From assembly GCA_963725645.1 (NCBI GenBank), contig CAVRZD010000002.1, forward strand, positions 1,116,001 to 1,180,000: a stretch of DNA of 64,000 nucleotides. Reading direction: 5' to 3'. The notes beneath the pieces are model-generated. The model did not search any database. It was not told the DNA's origin and was given only the letters and a program-made list of their open reading frames with translations. Made by a program: the position numbers and the translations under genes. The first letter of the stretch is position 1. Every line of letters starts with the position of its first letter. Source of the stretch: JALYZC01 sp963725645. GTDB lineage: Bacteria > Actinomycetota > Thermoleophilia > Solirubrobacterales > Solirubrobacteraceae. Shown piece after piece: positions 1 to 7,401 of the stretch.

Positions 1-1
1 G

Positions 2-811
2 CCGTCGCCGTTCTTCTCCAACGCCGCGGCCGGGCTCGTCCTGCAGGCCGGCGGCGGCGACGAGCAGAAGCGACGGTGGCTGGCGCGGGTGGCGGCCGGG
101 GAGGCGCGCGGCACGGTGGCCACGCTCGACGACGACGGCGACCCGGTGCGGGCCGAGGGCGGCGCGCTGCACGGAGCGAAGGCGGCAGTGGCCGATGCTG
201 CCAGCGCCGGCTTCCTCATCGTGGCCGCGGGCGAACGCCACTGGATCCTGGCCGCCGACGCCGAGGGCGTGCAGATCGAGCCGACACCCGGCATCGACCC
301 CACGCGCAAGCTGTACCGCGTGCGCTTCGACGGCGCCGACGCCGAGCATCTCGACGGCGACCCCGAGGCCGTGATGGACGCCTACGACGCCGCCGCAACG
401 GCGCTCGCCGCGGAGTCGGTCGGCGTGGCGCAGCGCGCGATGGAGATGGCGGTCGAGTACGCCAAGGACCGCAAGCAGTTCGACATCCCGATCGGCGCCT
501 TCCAGGCGGTGTCGCACCGCTGCGCGCAGATGCTCCTGGAGACCGAGGGCGCCCGCTCGGCCACGTACCACGCCGCCTGGGCGCTCGACCACGAGCCGTC
601 GTCGGGCGCGCTCGCCGCCTCGATGGCGAAGGCCTACGCCTCCGACGCCGGCTTCCGCGTGCCGGCCTCCTCGATCCAGGTCCACGGCGGCATCGGCTTC
701 ACCTGGGAGCACGACCTGCACTGGTTCCTCAAGCGCGGCACGGCCAACGCCCACGCCTTCGGCGACGCGCGCTGGCACCGCGCGCGGGTCGCGGAGCTGG
801 CCGGGATCTGA
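2..811 (+). CDS. Acyl-CoA dehydrogenase, 5'-truncated by the window edge
   Basis: The frame is open from the first bases to the stop at 811, so only about 269 C-terminal residues are visible and no start can be assigned. Acyl-CoA dehydrogenases are FAD enzymes that make the alpha-beta double bond of acyl-CoAs. Family signals are the loop ending in LARVAAGEARG, the central helices with EYAKDRKQFDIPIGAFQAV, and the closing VHGGIGFTWEHDLHWFLKR segment, the usual C-terminal signature of the type that lacks the EGT-Q-I ending. Part of the FAD/substrate half lies outside the window. The convergent MBL hydrolase begins 6 bp after the stop. Family is secure; substrate chain length cannot be read. Confidence 0.9.
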   Translation, partial: PSPFFSNAAAGLVLQAGGGDEQKRRWLARVAAGEARGTVATLDDDGDPVRAEGGALHGAKAAVADAASAGFLIVAAGERHWILAADAEGVQIEPTPGIDPTRKLYRVRFDGADAEHLDGDPEAVMDAYDAAATALAAESVGVAQRAMEMAVEYAKDRKQFDIPIGAFQAVSHRCAQMLLETEGARSATYHAAWALDHEPSSGALAASMAKAYASDAGFRVPASSIQVHGGIGFTWEHDLHWFLKRGTANAHAFGDARWHRARVAELAGI

Positions 812-817
812 AGCCCG

Positions 818-1555
818 TCAGCTCGGGCCCAGCTCGCGGGCCCGCTGCACCGCCGCGGCGAGCCCATCGGTCCAGGGCTCGCCGTGGCCGAAGAGCACTA
901 CGCCGGCCTCGAGGTCCTCGAGGTTGGACAGCGACTCGAGCGCCTGCGTGCTGGAGAGGTTGAAGCCGCCCGGCATGATCTGGGGCCCCATGCGGCCGGT
1001 CATGGGGTTGCGGCTGTTCATCGCGTCGCCGGCGAACAGCACGCCGCGGTCGGGCAGGTGGAAGGAGACGTGCCCCTCGGTGTGGCCCGGCGTCGGGATC
1101 GCGACCGGGCGGCCCGGCACGTCGAGCACGTCGCCGTCCCCGAACGTCGTCACCTCGCCGATCTTCGGCGGGAAGCCGTTGTGGGCCATGTGGGCGATCA
1201 GCCCCCAGGCGGCGCCGTGCCGGAAGTAGGGGAGGATCCCGCGCTCGCGCTTGGGCTGCTTGCGCGTCAGCGCGAGCTGCTCGTCGGCGCGGTGGACGTA
1301 GACGGGGACGCCGGCCTCCGTGCGCACCTTCTCGGCGATGCCGACGTGGTCGCCGTGGGCATGCGTCAGGACGACGGCCTGGACGTCCGCGAGCGAGCGG
1401 CCGATCGCAGCCAGGGTCGAGTCGAGGCTCGGCCGCAGCCCCGGCAGGCCGGCATCGACGAGGGTCAGTGCGTCGCCGTCCTCGACGAGGTAGTAGTTGA
1501 TCAGACGCGATCCCAGGCGGTGGACGCCCTCGGCGACCTGCGTGCGCTCGGCCAC
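818..1555 (-). CDS. MBL-fold metallo-hydrolase
   Basis: A 245-residue metallo-beta-lactamase-fold hydrolase. The metal-binding motif THAHGDH is at about residues 64-70, followed by downstream ligands in PTPGHTEGHVSFH, LFAGDAM and the C-terminal LFGHGEPW. The pattern resembles glyoxalase II-like or generic MBL hydrolases acting on a two-metal centre. No signal peptide is seen, so it is probably cytoplasmic. The start is GTG at 1553-1555. It is transcribed after the methyltransferase gene, 10 bp upstream, probably as one unit. Substrate unknown. Confidence 0.88.
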   Translation of the reverse strand: MAERTQVAEGVHRLGSRLINYYLVEDGDALTLVDAGLPGLRPSLDSTLAAIGRSLADVQAVVLTHAHGDHVGIAEKVRTEAGVPVYVHRADEQLALTRKQPKRERGILPYFRHGAAWGLIAHMAHNGFPPKIGEVTTFGDGDVLDVPGRPVAIPTPGHTEGHVSFHLPDRGVLFAGDAMNSRNPMTGRMGPQIMPGGFNLSSTQALESLSNLEDLEAGVVLFGHGEPWTDGLAAAVQRARELGPS

Positions 1556-1565
1556 GGCCGCGACC

Positions 1566-2360
1566 CTACTGCCTTCGCCCGCCCACGAACTGCGTGAACC
1601 CGCTTACGCGCTGGCGGACGTCCTCGAAGCCGCGGTCGGCCAGCGCGGTCGTGATCTCGTCGTGCTCGAACATCCGCATCCCGCTGCGTGCGCCGACCAG
1701 CCCGTCGACCGTTCGCAGCGGCGCCGAGCGGGTGCGGCAGGACGTGAAGATCGCGACGCGCCCGCCCGGCGTGAGCACGCGCGCCATGTGGTCGAGCGCG
1801 ACGAAGGGCTTCGCGAACAGGTGGAGCGCCGCGAAGCAGCAGACGGCGTCGAAGCTGCGGTCGCGGAACGGCAGCTCGACCGCGTTGCCCCGCACGTAGA
1901 GCAGGTTGCCGAACGGGTCGGGGCTGTCGCGCACCGCGCGCTCCAGCATCGTCGGGGAGGCGTCGATGCCGACCGCCAGCCCCGCCTGGCCGACGAGGCG
2001 AGCGAAGCGGCGGGTGAAGTTGCCCGGGCCGCAGGCGATGTCGAGAACGCCGTCGCCCGGCGTGAGCCCGAGCAGCAGGCGCGCGATGCGGTGCTCGTCC
2101 GCCATCCCCGGACCCAGCAGGCCCTTGGCCACGCGCCCGAGCGCGGGACGCCACCAGCGCTCGTACACCATCGGGACGACGCCGGTGAGCATGAGGTTCT
2201 GCGTGATGCCGGTGGAGGCCGGCTCGTCCTCGCCGAGCAGGTCGAGGTAGCCCGAGCGCACCGCCGCCTCGGAATCGGACGGGCGCTCGGCCGGCACCAG
2301 CAGCGGCAGCGTGCGCTCCAGCGCGGCCGGCGCGGCCGAAACAGGGGTCGCCGCGGCCAC
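1566..2360 (-). CDS. Class I SAM-dependent methyltransferase
   Basis: A 264-residue protein with SAM-binding motif I (VLDIACGPGNFTRRF, about residues 111-125), motif II acidic residue in AVGIDAS, a motif IV-like RSFDAVCCFAALH and a post-motif VLTPGGRVAIF. This is the Methyltransf_11/25 type, like ubiquinone/menaquinone or small-molecule methyltransferases. The N-terminal 75 residues carry a helical segment before the Rossmann fold, as in many actinobacterial family members. GTG start at 2358-2360. Four base pairs separate it from the upstream small conserved gene, so it is probably part of the minus-strand unit from 3926 down to 818. The acceptor substrate is not predictable. Confidence 0.88.
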   Translation of the reverse strand: MAAATPVSAAPAALERTLPLLVPAERPSDSEAAVRSGYLDLLGEDEPASTGITQNLMLTGVVPMVYERWWRPALGRVAKGLLGPGMADEHRIARLLLGLTPGDGVLDIACGPGNFTRRFARLVGQAGLAVGIDASPTMLERAVRDSPDPFGNLLYVRGNAVELPFRDRSFDAVCCFAALHLFAKPFVALDHMARVLTPGGRVAIFTSCRTRSAPLRTVDGLVGARSGMRMFEHDEITTALADRGFEDVRQRVSGFTQFVGGRRQ

Positions 2361-2364
2361 CGTG

Positions 2365-2646
2365 TCAGGCGGGATGGTCGGTCAGCGACGGCAGCGGATC
2401 GAGGTCGCCGGGCTCGACGTCCCCGCGGGTCTCGCCCCCGAACGCGAGCCCGTCGAGCCGCTCGATCTCCCGCTCGCCCTCGATCCGCGCCGGATGGTCC
2501 GGCGGCAGCCCGCGGATCAGCTTGGCGATGCGATTGCGCAGCTGGAGCGCGAAGTGGGGGGTGGAGGCGCCCATGAGCTGGCGCACGTCGTCGACGGTCA
2601 CGTCGCGTCCGCTCTTCAGGCGCGCTGGGTGCTCGGCTTCGCTCAC
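2365..2646 (-). CDS. Small conserved hypothetical protein (93 aa)
   Basis: A 93-residue ORF starting at GTG 2644-2646. The GTG overlaps the TGA of the upstream lipoprotein gene by 4 bp (GTGA), which suggests translational coupling and supports this start. Longer readings in the same frame only traverse the upstream gene. The sequence is charged and helical, with a core around DDVRQLMGASTPHFALQLRNR and a tail rich in Glu/Gly/Asp. It has no signal peptide and no motif I can name. Function unknown; the coupling suggests a role connected with the cell-wall-binding lipoprotein. Confidence 0.7.
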   Translation of the reverse strand: MSEAEHPARLKSGRDVTVDDVRQLMGASTPHFALQLRNRIAKLIRGLPPDHPARIEGEREIERLDGLAFGGETRGDVEPGDLDPLPSLTDHPA

Positions 2647-3926
2647 GGGCTGCGCGTCGTGGTGGTGGTCCTGCTCGGCGTCGTCGACGTGGTCGTCTTC
2701 TTCTTGCCCTTGGACGGCGTCGGCGGCTTCGCCGGGGTGGTCGTCTGCTGCTGCGCGTTGCTCACCGGCGCGATCTCCAGCAGCGTATCGATCCGCGCCT
2801 GGTCTCCGACCGAGATGGCGCCGGCGTCCCCGAGCAGCCAACCGTGGTTGTAGACCCCGCGCGTGGGGTCCTTCTCGTAGCCCGGCTCGATGTCGAGCAG
2901 GTACTGAATCAGCGCCGGGGGCAGCGGGCTGGGCTGGTCGACGAGCAGCAGCGGGCCGTACTTGCCGGAGGCCGACAGCGGCGCCGCGGCCGCGGCGTCG
3001 AGCGGGCGCTGATCGTTCGCGAACACGAGCCCGTGGCCCGGGTCGACGACGTTCCAGCCGAACGTCCCGTCGCTGTAGCGTGCGAACGCGATCGCGTTGG
3101 TGACGGCGTCGGGGCCGGAGATGCGCTTGACCGTGCCGAGGCCGCGCAGCAGCTTCTCGACGCGGGCGGACACCACGTCCGGCGGCCCGAGCAGGTAGAT
3201 CTTCGGCTGCTGGTGGAAGCTGAGGGCCTTCCGCGTCTCCGCCGGGATCGCGTTGCGGGTGACGAACAGCACGGGGTCGCCGGCCTTGGCCGCCCACGCC
3301 GCGGCCGGCATCGCGAACTCCGCGCGCTCGCCCGACGCCACCACGACGATGTCCGACGGCCTGCCGCTGACGCGCGCGGCGAGGCGGTCGACGCCCGCCG
3401 CGACTGCGAATGGGTTCGCGCCGGTGACCTGCGTCGAGCGCAGGCCGCCGGGCGCCGGGACCGAGCCGACGCGGACGACCTGCGCGCCGCCGATCGCCCG
3501 TGCGCCCGTCGGGTCGAGCGCGCTCAGCGCGTTCTTGGTCGCGTCGGGGATCGAATCGGATCCCGACAGCAGGGTTGGGGCGCGCAGCGGGCGCGACATC
3601 AGCACCGACGCCGCGACGCCGGCCTGCCAGTCCCCGGAGTCCACCAGCGCGACCGCCCGCGGCCGGGCGCTGGGCAGCTCCGGCGTAAACACCGCCTGGG
3701 CGACCGCCGCCGCGTCGGCGGTCGGGTCGGCTCCGCCCACGCGCGTCGTGTTCTTGGTCGCGAACTGCGGGAATCCCAGCTGCTCGGCGGCCTTGGGCTC
3801 GTCCCCCTTGCGGCCGATCGCCGGCGACTGGCCGAGATCGGTCTGGCCGCCCTGCCCGCAGGCGGCGAGGGCGAGCGAGAGCGCGACCGCGCAGGGAACG
3901 ACGACGTGGCGGGCGCGGGGAGGCAC
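2643..3926 (-). CDS. Cell-wall-binding-repeat lipoprotein
   Basis: Secreted lipoprotein with a lipobox ending LSLALAAC. The body is made of repeats like the cell wall-binding repeat 2 family: paired VVVASGERAEFAMPAAAWAAK and ALVDSGDWQAGVAASVL modules, GSDSIPDATKNAL, and YLLGPPDVVSARVEKLL. The C-terminus is a low-complexity Thr/Pro/Lys tail, probably a flexible wall-spanning segment. I choose the GTG at 3924-3926 because it places about 20 residues before the lipidated Cys. An in-frame start at 3992 would put 22 unlikely residues ahead and run into the operator palindrome at 3980-4003. About 427 residues. It is divergent from the acyl-CoA dehydrogenase at 4083. Confidence 0.82.
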   Translation of the reverse strand: MPPRARHVVVPCAVALSLALAACGQGGQTDLGQSPAIGRKGDEPKAAEQLGFPQFATKNTTRVGGADPTADAAAVAQAVFTPELPSARPRAVALVDSGDWQAGVAASVLMSRPLRAPTLLSGSDSIPDATKNALSALDPTGARAIGGAQVVRVGSVPAPGGLRSTQVTGANPFAVAAGVDRLAARVSGRPSDIVVVASGERAEFAMPAAAWAAKAGDPVLFVTRNAIPAETRKALSFHQQPKIYLLGPPDVVSARVEKLLRGLGTVKRISGPDAVTNAIAFARYSDGTFGWNVVDPGHGLVFANDQRPLDAAAAAPLSASGKYGPLLLVDQPSPLPPALIQYLLDIEPGYEKDPTRGVYNHGWLLGDAGAISVGDQARIDTLLEIAPVSNAQQQTTTPAKPPTPSKGKKKTTTSTTPSRTTTTTRSP

Positions 3927-3979
3927 GCGCCGCAGCGTAGCGGCCCGCGCGGGCCCGCCGCGCAGGTGCGGCCGCCGCA

Positions 3980-4003
3980 CTAACTGACGCATCGGTCAGT
4001 TAG
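3980..4003. promoter_or_regulatory. TetR-type operator palindrome 1
   Basis: Perfect 9-bp inverted repeat CTAACTGAC-N6-GTCAGTTAG between two divergent genes. The sequence and geometry are those expected of a TetR-family repressor site (inference). It sits upstream of both the lipoprotein gene (start 3926) and the acyl-CoA dehydrogenase (start 4083). No TetR gene is present in the window. Confidence 0.65.
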
Positions 4004-4011
4004 CTCGCTAC

Positions 4012-4032
4012 ACTGGTTGACTCACCAGTCAA
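4012..4032. promoter_or_regulatory. Second overlapping palindrome in the same promoter region
   Basis: Two interleaved perfect inverted repeats, ACTGGT-N6-ACCAGT (4012-4029) and TTGACT-N4-AGTCAA (4017-4032), begin 9 bp after the first operator. It is probably a second regulator site controlling the acyl-CoA dehydrogenase at 4083. The assignment rests only on symmetry and position. Confidence 0.5.
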
Positions 4033-4082
4033 TTCCGCGGCGCCGGGTTCGCGCCGCGGCCAGATCCGGAGACCGATACGCC

Positions 4083-5345
4083 GTGGATTTCCGCCTGACC
4101 GACGAGCAGCTCGCCTTCCAGAAGACGTGTCACGACTTCGCCGCCGAGGTCATCCGCCCGGCGGCGGAGCGCTACGACCGCGAGCAGGAGGTCCCCTGGG
4201 ACATCCTGGAAGAGGCGCGCCGGCGCGACATGTACGGCCTCGAGCTGATCCAGCAGTTCGCCACCGACGGCATGTCGGCGGTCCTCTACGCCGAGGAGAT
4301 CCACTGGGGCTGCGCGGGCATCGCGCTGGCCCTGTCGGCCTCCTCGCTGGCGGCCGCCGGGATCGCGTCCGCCGGCACGCCCGAGCAGGTCGCGCAGTGG
4401 GTGCCGCAGTGCTTCGGCATGGGCGACGAGCTCAAGCTCGGCGCCTACGCGGTCACCGAGCCTCAGGCCGGATCCGACGTCAAGTCGCTGCGCACGACGG
4501 CGACGCGCGACGGCGACGACTGGATCCTCAACGGCACGAAGGTCTTCATCTCCAACGGCGGCATCGCCGACGTGACCGTCGTGGTCGCCACGGTCGACCC
4601 GAAGCTCGGCCATCGCGGCCAGGCCTCCTTCATCGTCGAGAAGGACACGCCCGGCTTCTCGCTGGGCAAGAAGGAGGACAAGATGGGCATCCGCGCCTCG
4701 CAGACCGGCGAGCTGGTGCTCGAGGACGTGCGGGTGCCGATGGACAACCTGCTCGGCGGCCTGGAGAAGCTCGAGCGCAAGCTCGAGCGCGGGCGCTCCG
4801 GCGAGAAGGGCGGGTCCTCGGGGGCGCTGGCGACGTTCGAGACCACGCGCCCGATGGTCGGCGCCGGAGCGCTCGGCATCGCCCGCGCGGCGTACGAGTG
4901 GACGCTCGACTTCCTCGAGGGCCGCGCGGAGGACGGCGAGCCGCTGCTCGAGCAGCAGCGCGTGCAGCAGGTCCTGGCCGACGTCGCGATGGAGCTCGAC
5001 TCGGCCCGCCTGCTCGTCCACCGCGCCGCCTGGATGGGCCGCAACGGCATCCCCATGACCGCGGGCCAGGGCTCGATGTCCAAGCTCAAGGCGGGCGAGG
5101 TCGCGATGTGGTGCACGACGGAGCTGATGGACCTGATCGGGCCCGAGGCCGCGTCGGAGGACCACCCGCTGCAGAAGTTCTTCCGCGACGCCAAGATCTT
5201 CCAGCTCTTCGAGGGCACCTCGCAGATCCAGCGGCTGGTGATCGCGCGCATGCAGACGGCCGAGCGCCGCCGGGCGCGCGAGGAGGCCGGCGAGGCGGCC
5301 GTGGCCAACGACAGGGTCGAGGAACCGGCCGCCGCCACCGCCTGA
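4083..5345 (+). CDS. Acyl-CoA dehydrogenase
   Basis: A 420-residue acyl-CoA dehydrogenase. The N-terminal helical domain begins DFRLTDEQLAFQKT. The FAD/substrate signature is YAVTEPQAGSDVKSL, followed by WILNGTKVFISNGG. The C-terminus has KIFQLFEGTSQIQRLVIAR, where Glu of FEGT is the expected catalytic base. A Gly/Ser/Lys-rich insert (KLERKLERGRSGEKGGSSG) precedes the second helical domain. The GTG start at 4083 follows a GGAGA about 11 bp upstream. An earlier TTG at 4017 would translate the operator region and adds nothing family-like. The operator pair upstream suggests control by a fatty-acyl-responsive repressor (inference). Confidence 0.93.
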   Translation: MDFRLTDEQLAFQKTCHDFAAEVIRPAAERYDREQEVPWDILEEARRRDMYGLELIQQFATDGMSAVLYAEEIHWGCAGIALALSASSLAAAGIASAGTPEQVAQWVPQCFGMGDELKLGAYAVTEPQAGSDVKSLRTTATRDGDDWILNGTKVFISNGGIADVTVVVATVDPKLGHRGQASFIVEKDTPGFSLGKKEDKMGIRASQTGELVLEDVRVPMDNLLGGLEKLERKLERGRSGEKGGSSGALATFETTRPMVGAGALGIARAAYEWTLDFLEGRAEDGEPLLEQQRVQQVLADVAMELDSARLLVHRAAWMGRNGIPMTAGQGSMSKLKAGEVAMWCTTELMDLIGPEAASEDHPLQKFFRDAKIFQLFEGTSQIQRLVIARMQTAERRRAREEAGEAAVANDRVEEPAAATA

Positions 5346-5403
5346 ACTGCGGTCATCGAGGAAGGGTCCGGGGCGACTGGGTCCTTGCTCGGCCACGAGA
5401 TCC

Positions 5404-5434
5404 GAGAAGTCCTTCTATACACAAAGGGTTTCTC
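5404..5434. terminator. Imperfect hairpin in a less GC-rich spacer
   Basis: In the 180-bp gap after the acyl-CoA dehydrogenase, GAGAA pairs with TTCTC and CCTT with AAGG around the loop ctatacaca, with symmetric 2-nt interior mismatches. The strand continues without a T tract. It may be a weak terminator or an mRNA structure. The rest of the gap (5346-5526) shows no gene. Confidence 0.35.
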
Positions 5435-5526
5435 GTCTCTCGATGCGTGACTCGGTCCGCCCACCCTCGATGACCGTCGTTCGGGAACCGCCTCCGCCGG
5501 GACGCGCCTTCTAACCTGTCGCACCC

Positions 5527-5763
5527 ATGACCGAGGTCTCGACGAAGAACCGCATCGCGATCGAGGTCGATCGCGCGCTGTGCTATGGCTTCGGCGACTG
5601 CGTCGACACGCTGCCCGACGTTTTTGCCCTGGACGACGAGGACACGGCTATCGTCCTCAATGTGGACGCGGCGCCGGTGGACGACATCATGGAGGCCGCG
5701 CAAAACTGCCCGGTCGACGCGATCATCATCCTGGACGAGGACGGCGGGCAGCTCTACCCATGA
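5527..5763 (+). CDS. Ferredoxin, [3Fe-4S] type
   Basis: A 78-residue ferredoxin with Cys19-x5-Cys25 and Cys61-Pro. This is the reduced cysteine pattern of single-cluster [3Fe-4S] ferredoxins that commonly donate electrons to cytochrome P450s and other oxygenases in actinobacteria. The segment between the cysteines has the usual acidic surface (LDDEDTAIV, VDDIMEAAQNCPVDAI). No P450 gene lies in the window, so the partner is unknown. The stop overlaps the ATG of the following lipoprotein gene (ATGA). Confidence 0.9.
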   Translation: MTEVSTKNRIAIEVDRALCYGFGDCVDTLPDVFALDDEDTAIVLNVDAAPVDDIMEAAQNCPVDAIIILDEDGGQLYP

Positions 5764-6386
5764 GACGCCTCGGGGCGCTGGCCCCGATGCTCATGGTGCT
5801 CGGTGGCTGTGGAGACAGCGGTGGCGGGAGCAGCACGTCGATTCCGAGCACGTCGATTCCGAGCTGTGACACAGCGCAGATCGAGCCGACCCACCGCAAG
5901 GAGGGGACCTGCCGGCGCAACAAGCAGGTGCTCGTCGTGGTCAACCCGCAGAGCACGCTCGAGCTCGGCGACGTGACCGTCCGCCTCACCCGTCCGCCGG
6001 CGATCGACGACCAGACCTATCGGCGCACCGGGACGGTCGTCTACACCATCCCATTGCAGGTGCACAACGGCACCGATCGGCCCCAGCGCTTCCCGGCCAC
6101 CTACCGCCCCGGCCGAACGGGGCAGCTCGTGCTCCAGCTGGGCTCGCACCTCTACGTCGAGAGTCTGCGGCTCGAGCGCACGTACGCCCGGGGAGTCACG
6201 CCGCGGGCGTTCGCCCAGCAGCCTCCCATCCCGGCGGGGGCGACCCGTGATGGATCAGTCGTCGTCGCCTTCCCGCGCGGTCTGACGGCGAAACCCGGCC
6301 AGACCCTCCTGCTCGTCACGAGCTTCGCCGACGCGGGGAAGACCAAGACCCCCGCCCGCCAGGGGATCATCCGCTTCTACAAGTAG
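5760..6386 (+). CDS. Putative secreted lipoprotein, function unknown
   Basis: A 208-residue protein whose ATG overlaps the ferredoxin stop codon by 4 bp. The N-terminus MRRLGALAPMLMVLGGC is a short lipoprotein signal with the lipidated Cys at 17. It is followed by a Gly/Ser linker containing a tandem 15-bp DNA repeat (5832-5861) that gives STSIPSTSIPS. The remaining beta-rich part (LELGDVTVRLTR, TIPLQVHNGTDRPQRF, AGATRDGSVVVAFPRGL) resembles extracellular Ig-like DUF4352-type lipoproteins. I do not recognise a function. A downstream riboswitch separates it from the NlpC/P60 gene. Confidence 0.75.
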   Translation: MRRLGALAPMLMVLGGCGDSGGGSSTSIPSTSIPSCDTAQIEPTHRKEGTCRRNKQVLVVVNPQSTLELGDVTVRLTRPPAIDDQTYRRTGTVVYTIPLQVHNGTDRPQRFPATYRPGRTGQLVLQLGSHLYVESLRLERTYARGVTPRAFAQQPPIPAGATRDGSVVVAFPRGLTAKPGQTLLLVTSFADAGKTKTPARQGIIRFYK

Positions 6387-6403
6387 CGGAACGCTTCGCT
6401 ACA

Positions 6404-6537
6404 CTGCCGCCCACGCCGAATCCCCTGCAAAGCGTGGGGGAGCGGGGGAACCACAGTTCCCGGGGCGAATCTCACGGTGATCCGTGAGAGGCGGCCGGCC
6501 AGGCCGCCAGCCCGTCAGCTAACCCCGCAGGCGGCCC
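6404..6537 (+). promoter_or_regulatory. ydaO/yuaA-type c-di-AMP riboswitch
   Basis: The leader of the NlpC/P60 gene contains the conserved ydaO-type landmarks in order: GCCGAATCC, GGGGGAACCAC, CGGGGCGAATCTC, the hairpin CTCACGG-TGAT-CCGTGAG, a GC-rich hairpin, and the 3' signature CCCGTCAGCTAACCCCGCAGGC. A closing P1 helix can form between GCCGCC (6406-6411) and GGCGGC (6530-6535). This class binds cyclic di-AMP and typically controls cell-wall hydrolase genes in actinobacteria (established). The 3' strand of P1 overlaps the only Shine-Dalgarno-like stretch (AGGCGG, about 6529-6534), so translational control is plausible (inference). Confidence 0.88.
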
Positions 6538-6540
6538 GAT

Positions 6541-7119
6541 ATGCGCCGTCGCTCTACGACAGCCACGCTCGCCGCGGCAGCCGCGCTCGCACTGCCGGCG
6601 CTGGCCCATGCCGACGGTACCACCGGCGGGATCGGTACGGGTTCGCCGCCCGAGTCGGCGACGCCGGCGCCGCCATCCACCGCCGCCCATCCCACGATCG
6701 CCGGCACGCGCACGAAGCTGGTCAAGGGCGTCGCCTATGCGCCGGCCGCAGCGCCGTTGCGGGTCAAGCAGCTGATCTGGTCCGTCAACACGATCCTGCG
6801 CAAGCCCTACGTCTACGGCGGCGGCCACGGGCGCTTCAACGACCGCGGCTACGACTGCTCGGGCCTGGTCTCCTACGCCATGCACGCCGCGGGCCTGCTC
6901 AAGACGCCCATGAGCGCGCCCGGCTTCTTCCGCTTCGGCACCTACGGCACCGGCCGCTGGATCACGCTGTGGGTCCGCTCGGGCCACGTGTTCGCCGTCG
7001 TCGGCGGCCTGCGGCTGGACACCACGCCGTACCCGTCGCGCGGCGTCGAGGGGCCGCGCTGGCGTCCGCAGATGCGCGACACGTCGGCCTTCACGCCGCG
7101 CCACCCGGCCGGGCTCTGA
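6541..7119 (+). CDS. NlpC/P60 family peptidoglycan endopeptidase
   Basis: A 192-residue exported protein. It has a signal peptide (MRRRSTTATL...LAHADG), a Thr/Pro/Ala linker and a C-terminal NlpC/P60 domain. The catalytic Cys is Cys106 in YDCSGLVSYAM and the His is His149 in SGHVFAVVG. These enzymes cleave gamma-D-Glu-diamino acid bonds in wall peptides. Conserved YVYGGGHG before the Cys fits the family. The c-di-AMP riboswitch immediately upstream links it to osmotic or wall homeostasis. Confidence 0.92.
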   Translation: MRRRSTTATLAAAAALALPALAHADGTTGGIGTGSPPESATPAPPSTAAHPTIAGTRTKLVKGVAYAPAAAPLRVKQLIWSVNTILRKPYVYGGGHGRFNDRGYDCSGLVSYAMHAAGLLKTPMSAPGFFRFGTYGTGRWITLWVRSGHVFAVVGGLRLDTTPYPSRGVEGPRWRPQMRDTSAFTPRHPAGL

Positions 7120-7401
7120 TATGGCTGTCGGTTTGTCAAGTCTGCAGCGCTGAGTGAGTCGCTGAGAGCGGCCGGGTGAAGGGGTGATCGGTCGGGGCGG
7201 CGCCGGGCGCGTCTGCGACGCTGGCGGTCAGTCTGATGATGCGGGCGTGGCCCGGAGGCTGCCCATGGCGCTGGTTTCGTCGCCGGCGTGCGCTGTCTAG
7301 GAACGGGCGTGGCTGCGAGGAGCTGCCCATAGAGCCATCGCGCTTGCCGGCGGCCGTGGCCCGGCGCCGCCCCGACCGATTCGGGTCTTGTGGGGCTCAG
7401 C
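7120..7401. other. Non-coding flank 3' of the IS110 transposase
   Basis: 282 bp without a convincing gene, between the NlpC/P60 stop and the transposase stop. It holds an imperfect direct repeat about 62 bp apart: CGGGCGTGGC..GAGG.GCTGCCCAT, near 7242-7266 and 7304-7330. Several GC-rich self-complementary stretches follow (for example around 7340-7375). It is probably the element's end region. Exact IS boundaries cannot be set because IS110 elements usually lack terminal inverted repeats. Confidence 0.5.

Noticed and set aside
2955..2970. CCGTACTTGCCGGAGG in the cell-wall-binding lipoprotein gene
   Set aside because: Resembles a weak box 1 but is inside coding sequence with no partner box; shows that weak single-box matches occur by chance.
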